DNA of 64,000 nucleotides from CAYZED01 sp964477445. GTDB lineage: Bacteria > Bacillota > Clostridia > Lutisporales > Lutisporaceae. Location of the stretch: contig CAYZED010000004.1 of assembly GCA_964477445.1 (NCBI GenBank), positions 1 through 64,000 on the forward strand, written 5' to 3'. The notes beneath the pieces are model-generated. The model searched no databases. It was given only the letters and a program-made list of their open reading frames with translations, and was not told where the DNA came from. Both the position numbers and the translations under genes were made by a program. Positions 61,982 to 64,000 of the stretch are shown here, piece after piece (the stretch's first letter is position 1; each line of letters opens with the position of its first letter).

Positions 61982-62166
61982 GTCACTCCGACAACAAAAA
62001 ACCCGGTTATTTTGTCACTCTGACAATAAAAAACCCGGTTATCGTCACGTTGACAACAAAAAACCGGTTATTTTATTGTTCGTGAACAATAAAAAACCTG
62101 GTTATTTTTGTCGATATAAACGACAAAAAAACCTGGTTATTTTTGTCGATATAAACGACAAAAAAA
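61982..62166 (-). repeat. array of six hairpin units between M-box and corA leader ORF
   Basis: Six units start at 61982, 62014, 62044, 62078, 62110 and 62145 (period 30-35 bp). Each has a small hairpin (plus strand GTC-ACTCC-GAC, TTGTCA-CTC-TGACAA, GTCA-CGT-TGAC, TTGTTC-GT-GAACAA, then TTGTCG-ATATAAA-CGACAA twice) followed by AAAAAACC(C/T)GGTTATTTT, itself an AACC/GGTT palindrome. Stems differ but stay complementary. On the minus strand each AACC-GGTT is followed by a T run, like a short terminator. The hairpins and intervening palindromes share bases and so exclude each other. Confidence 0.88.
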
Positions 62167-62196
62167 CCTGCATCAAAAACATGAACTTGATGAAGG
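62160..62196 (-). terminator. M-box expression-platform terminator
   Basis: On the minus strand CCTTCATCAA and TTGATGCAGG pair with one mismatch around a 10-nt loop, followed by seven Ts; it lies directly after the M-box aptamer. Confidence 0.85.
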
Positions 62197-62204
62197 TATT
62201 ATTA

Positions 62205-62360
62205 CAATACTTTCTCGTTCAAGTTTTGACTCTGCAAGGCAATGAAGTTGCATTAGGTTAAACCTTCTTTGTTCGGTAAAACCTGCTGACCAGTTCAGAA
62301 TGTTTCCATTCTTTTACGGCAGCAACCCGTATCCTTGTAGTAATCTCACCTACCGAGATA
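62205..62360 (-). promoter_or_regulatory. M-box Mg2+ riboswitch
   Basis: The minus strand matches the ykoK/M-box consensus block by block: GGTAGGTGAG, then GGATACGGGTTGCTGCC, GAACTGGTCAGCAG, CCTAATGCAAC and CTTGCAGAG, closed by TCTCG/CGAGA at the ends. Mg2+ binding compacts this aptamer and permits the downstream terminator, so corA would be expressed when Mg2+ is low. The promoter lies ~25 bp before it and corA is the first full gene after it. Confidence 0.9.
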
Positions 62361-62383
62361 TTTTAAATTTTATTTCACTTCCC

Positions 62384-62412
62384 ATGCTACTAGCATTCTT
62401 CATATATGTCAA
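62384..62412 (-). promoter_or_regulatory. corA leader promoter
   Basis: On the minus strand TTGACA, 17-bp spacer, TAGCAT. The -35 is perfect and the -10 matches in four positions. Confidence 0.65.
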
Positions 62413-62424
62413 ATGGTTTTTTGA

Positions 62425-62715
62425 CTACTCGAGTGATTTAATTTGCAAATAATAATTCGTCATTCTTTTGAAGGATTCCGTTTTTGATGAAATTCCATCA
62501 ATCGTCTGGCTAATGTTTTTTACTTCGCGAGTTGTAATCTCAATTATGTTTTGTTTCGCTTCAGAAAGAAGCGTATTTTTAGTCTTAATTGCAATATATC
62601 CAGTAACCGAAAAATACATAATTAAAAGTGTTACTTCAATTATAAGAATAGGTAATAACGCTGCACGGATATATTCACTGTAAACAATATCCTTCAAGGA
62701 TTTTAACTTCTTCAT
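62425..62715 (-). pseudogene. N-terminal fragment of a membrane sensor protein
   Basis: 96 aa: a positively charged start, one membrane segment (~18-42, ALLPILIIEVTLLIMYFSV), and an outside helix (LLSEAKQNIIEITTREVKNISQTIDGISSKTESF) like the beginning of a Cache-domain sensor kinase, GGDEF or phosphatase protein. It stops just where the sensor domain should begin. ATG at 62715 has no strong ribosome site. I read it as a truncated gene; an intact small membrane protein cannot be excluded. Confidence 0.6.
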
Positions 62716-62759
62716 GTCACACTTCTTACCCTGCAGTTTTTTTCTCTATATCAATATTT

Positions 62760-62794
62760 TAAAACAAAAGCTCGCCAATTTTCACTGGCGAGCT
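62760..62794 (-). terminator. terminator after the racemase gene
   Basis: AGCTCGCCA/TGGCGAGCT 9-bp stem with an 8-nt loop, followed on the minus strand by TTTTGTTTT. Confidence 0.92.
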
Positions 62795-62820
62795 AAAACT
62801 TAAAGATTTTTTGTTCAAAT

Positions 62821-63531
62821 TCATTGTTTTCCCAACTCCACACATTTTTTTGCTAATATCATCGTTGGGTCAACGAAATTTCCTTTTGCATTAATGAGCT
62901 CTGCAATAAGAGGAATTTCTGTGCATCCTAGAATTACTGGCATTTGTAATGGTCCTGAAGATACTGACATCTCTGTTTTTTCATAAGAATATACTTCTAT
63001 TAATTTCTCGAATTCTTCTTTTTTAACTGACGATTTTCCACTCTTATAATCATAAATCCACTTCATAACGATTTCTTTGTCAAGGTTACTTGGTTCAATA
63101 ATTTCAAGTCCGTGTACTTCAAAAACTTTTTTGTAAATTCCCGAATTATAGGTTCCAGTGGTGGCAAGAAGTAAAAGCTTAAAACAATCGGGGTATTCTG
63201 ATCTAATAGTTTTTGCGGTTTCTGCAATCATATTAATTATGTTAATATTTGTGCATTTCTTTAAGTCGTCATAAAAATAGTGTGCCGTATTACAAGGTAT
63301 AGCAACATATTTAGCTCCAGCTACCTCTAATCTAAGAAGCGATTTTATCATTTCAGGTCTCGGATCTTCTCCATTCCCATTTATATATGCCGATCTATCT
63401 GGAATACTTGTATTACTATCAATAAAAACGTGTATATGATCTTGATCTTTTTTTGCGTCTGTATTCTTAATAATTTTTTTGTATAAATCATTAGTTGCCT
63501 CAGGCCCCATTCCCCCTAATATACCTATCAA
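62821..63531 (-). CDS. aspartate/glutamate racemase family protein
   Basis: 236-aa two-cysteine racemase: MIGILGGMGPEATNDLYKKII at the N-terminus, the first catalytic Cys in AIPCNTAHYF and the second in VILGCTEIPLI. The sequence is of the aspartate racemase type, supplying D-aspartate or D-glutamate for cell-wall peptide or for amino-acid catabolism. TTG start at 63531 after GGGGGAAG. It follows the ECF transporter gene by 27 bp. Confidence 0.9.
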   Translation of the reverse strand: MIGILGGMGPEATNDLYKKIIKNTDAKKDQDHIHVFIDSNTSIPDRSAYINGNGEDPRPEMIKSLLRLEVAGAKYVAIPCNTAHYFYDDLKKCTNINIINMIAETAKTIRSEYPDCFKLLLLATTGTYNSGIYKKVFEVHGLEIIEPSNLDKEIVMKWIYDYKSGKSSVKKEEFEKLIEVYSYEKTEMSVSSGPLQMPVILGCTEIPLIAELINAKGNFVDPTMILAKKCVELGKQ

Positions 63532-63558
63532 AATCTCTTCCCCCTGTTAAAAATTTTT

Positions 63559-64000
63559 CTATAAAGCCTTTGAGCTTCTGACTTTCTCAATGGCCTTCAT
63601 AACCGCAACCGTGATTAATGCCCCAGCAAATGCTGTTGGAATTTGAAGAATTCCGAGTGCTGCTCTAAGTGGTGCCGCAAGTGTTACACCAAATAGAGAA
63701 ATCGAGATTTCAATGCCAAAGAAGATGACAAGAAACTTTAAAATTACTGGAATAGTAACAATTCCTATAACTCTTTTTAAATCAAGTTTAGATTCTTTTC
63801 TATTTTCAATCTTTCCTGCAATAAATCCAACTGCTGCAGAAAAGGCTGCATTGCCTAACATAATTACTGGGATAACAGGGATTAATGCTGCAGGATGAAC
63901 TCCAATTATTAGTGCTAGTATCGGAGTCAAAAGGCCAATTCCAGCCCCCCAAAGCCATCCACATTCAATAGCACAAACAGCTAAAGCTACGTTTACTCCC
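63559..64000 (-). CDS. ECF transporter S component (partial)
   Basis: The reading frame stays open to the window edge at 64000, so the N-terminus is missing and the TTG at 63930 is not the true start. The visible 147 residues are strongly hydrophobic, with about five membrane segments and short basic loops (KIENRKESKLDLKRV), as in substrate-binding S components of energy-coupling-factor vitamin transporters. The vitamin cannot be identified. Transcribed together with the racemase gene. Confidence 0.72.
   Translation of the reverse strand, partial: GVNVALAVCAIECGWLWGAGIGLLTPILALIIGVHPAALIPVIPVIMLGNAAFSAAVGFIAGKIENRKESKLDLKRVIGIVTIPVILKFLVIFFGIEISISLFGVTLAAPLRAALGILQIPTAFAGALITVAVMKAIEKVRSSKAL

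Noticed and set aside
61982..62166. CRISPR-like array
   Set aside because: Units differ in the part that should be constant, no unique spacers exist, the period is too short for repeat plus spacer, and no cas genes are present.
62076..62261. 61-aa plus-strand ORF over the hairpin array
   Set aside because: Its repeated residues simply mirror the DNA repeats; no ribosome site, and it lies antisense to the M-box leader.

Overview
The window is AT-rich DNA of low-GC Firmicutes type, most likely from an anaerobic member of the Clostridia; I cannot name the genus. The reasons are strong AGGAGG-type ribosome sites, frequent TTG/GTG starts, an oxygen-sensitive class III ribonucleotide reductase, a ferredoxin-thioredoxin-reductase/rubredoxin protein, AddAB, and a housekeeping block (rho, rpmE, yqhQ, prmC, prfA, tsaC, ywlE, rpiB, upp, comEB) resembling the classic Firmicutes arrangement. 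There are two assembly gaps (N runs at 5946-5955 and 7187-7196). I see no phage, insertion sequence, CRISPR array, rRNA or tRNA gene.

Layout. 207-3496: alpha-glucan phosphorylase and amylomaltase. 3669-6396: an uncharacterised group (210-aa protein, an RNA-like element enclosing a 25-codon membrane micro-ORF, an HD-GYP protein, a DUF5317-like protein). 6474-13178 (minus): a his operon hisZ-G-C-B-H-A-F-IE without hisD, preceded by a His-codon leader peptide and attenuator. 13382-17532: GntR regulator, xpt, cyclic-nucleotide-binding/DUF2225 protein, TPR protein and a lone YvyF-like protein. 17594-25044: addAB plus a DUF3343 protein. 25200-27383: an hflKC-like pair. 27630-30502: OmpA-like and coiled-coil proteins, a LuxR-type HTH protein, and a glutaredoxin plus FTR-rubredoxin pair. 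30545-45369: a c-di-GMP protein and the housekeeping block, with nrdDG under an apparent NrdR promoter. 45668-48838: acetyltransferase and a two-gene beta-keto-acid cleavage operon. 48914-57744: envelope glycosylation genes and a MacAB-type exporter. 57817-64000: FapA-like protein, amidohydrolase, corA with a very elaborate leader, a truncated sensor, a racemase and a partial ECF transporter.

The most remarkable locus is the corA leader (61779-62412, minus). Reading in the direction of transcription it holds a promoter, an M-box Mg2+ riboswitch with its terminator, an array of six hairpin units whose stems differ but keep pairing, a 12-bp hairpin, a 30-codon leader ORF beginning MDSDPYPN (like the Pro/acidic MgtL leader of enterobacteria), and two mutually exclusive hairpins that hide or expose the corA ribosome site. 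This suggests layered transcriptional and translational control by Mg2+. The CorA protein itself has SMN in place of the usual GMN signature.

Other notable points: the classical-style his attenuator in a Firmicute; the closed RNA-like element at 4309-4493; the pairing of a BKACE enzyme with a class III aminotransferase; and a possible glutaredoxin/FTR electron route to NrdD.
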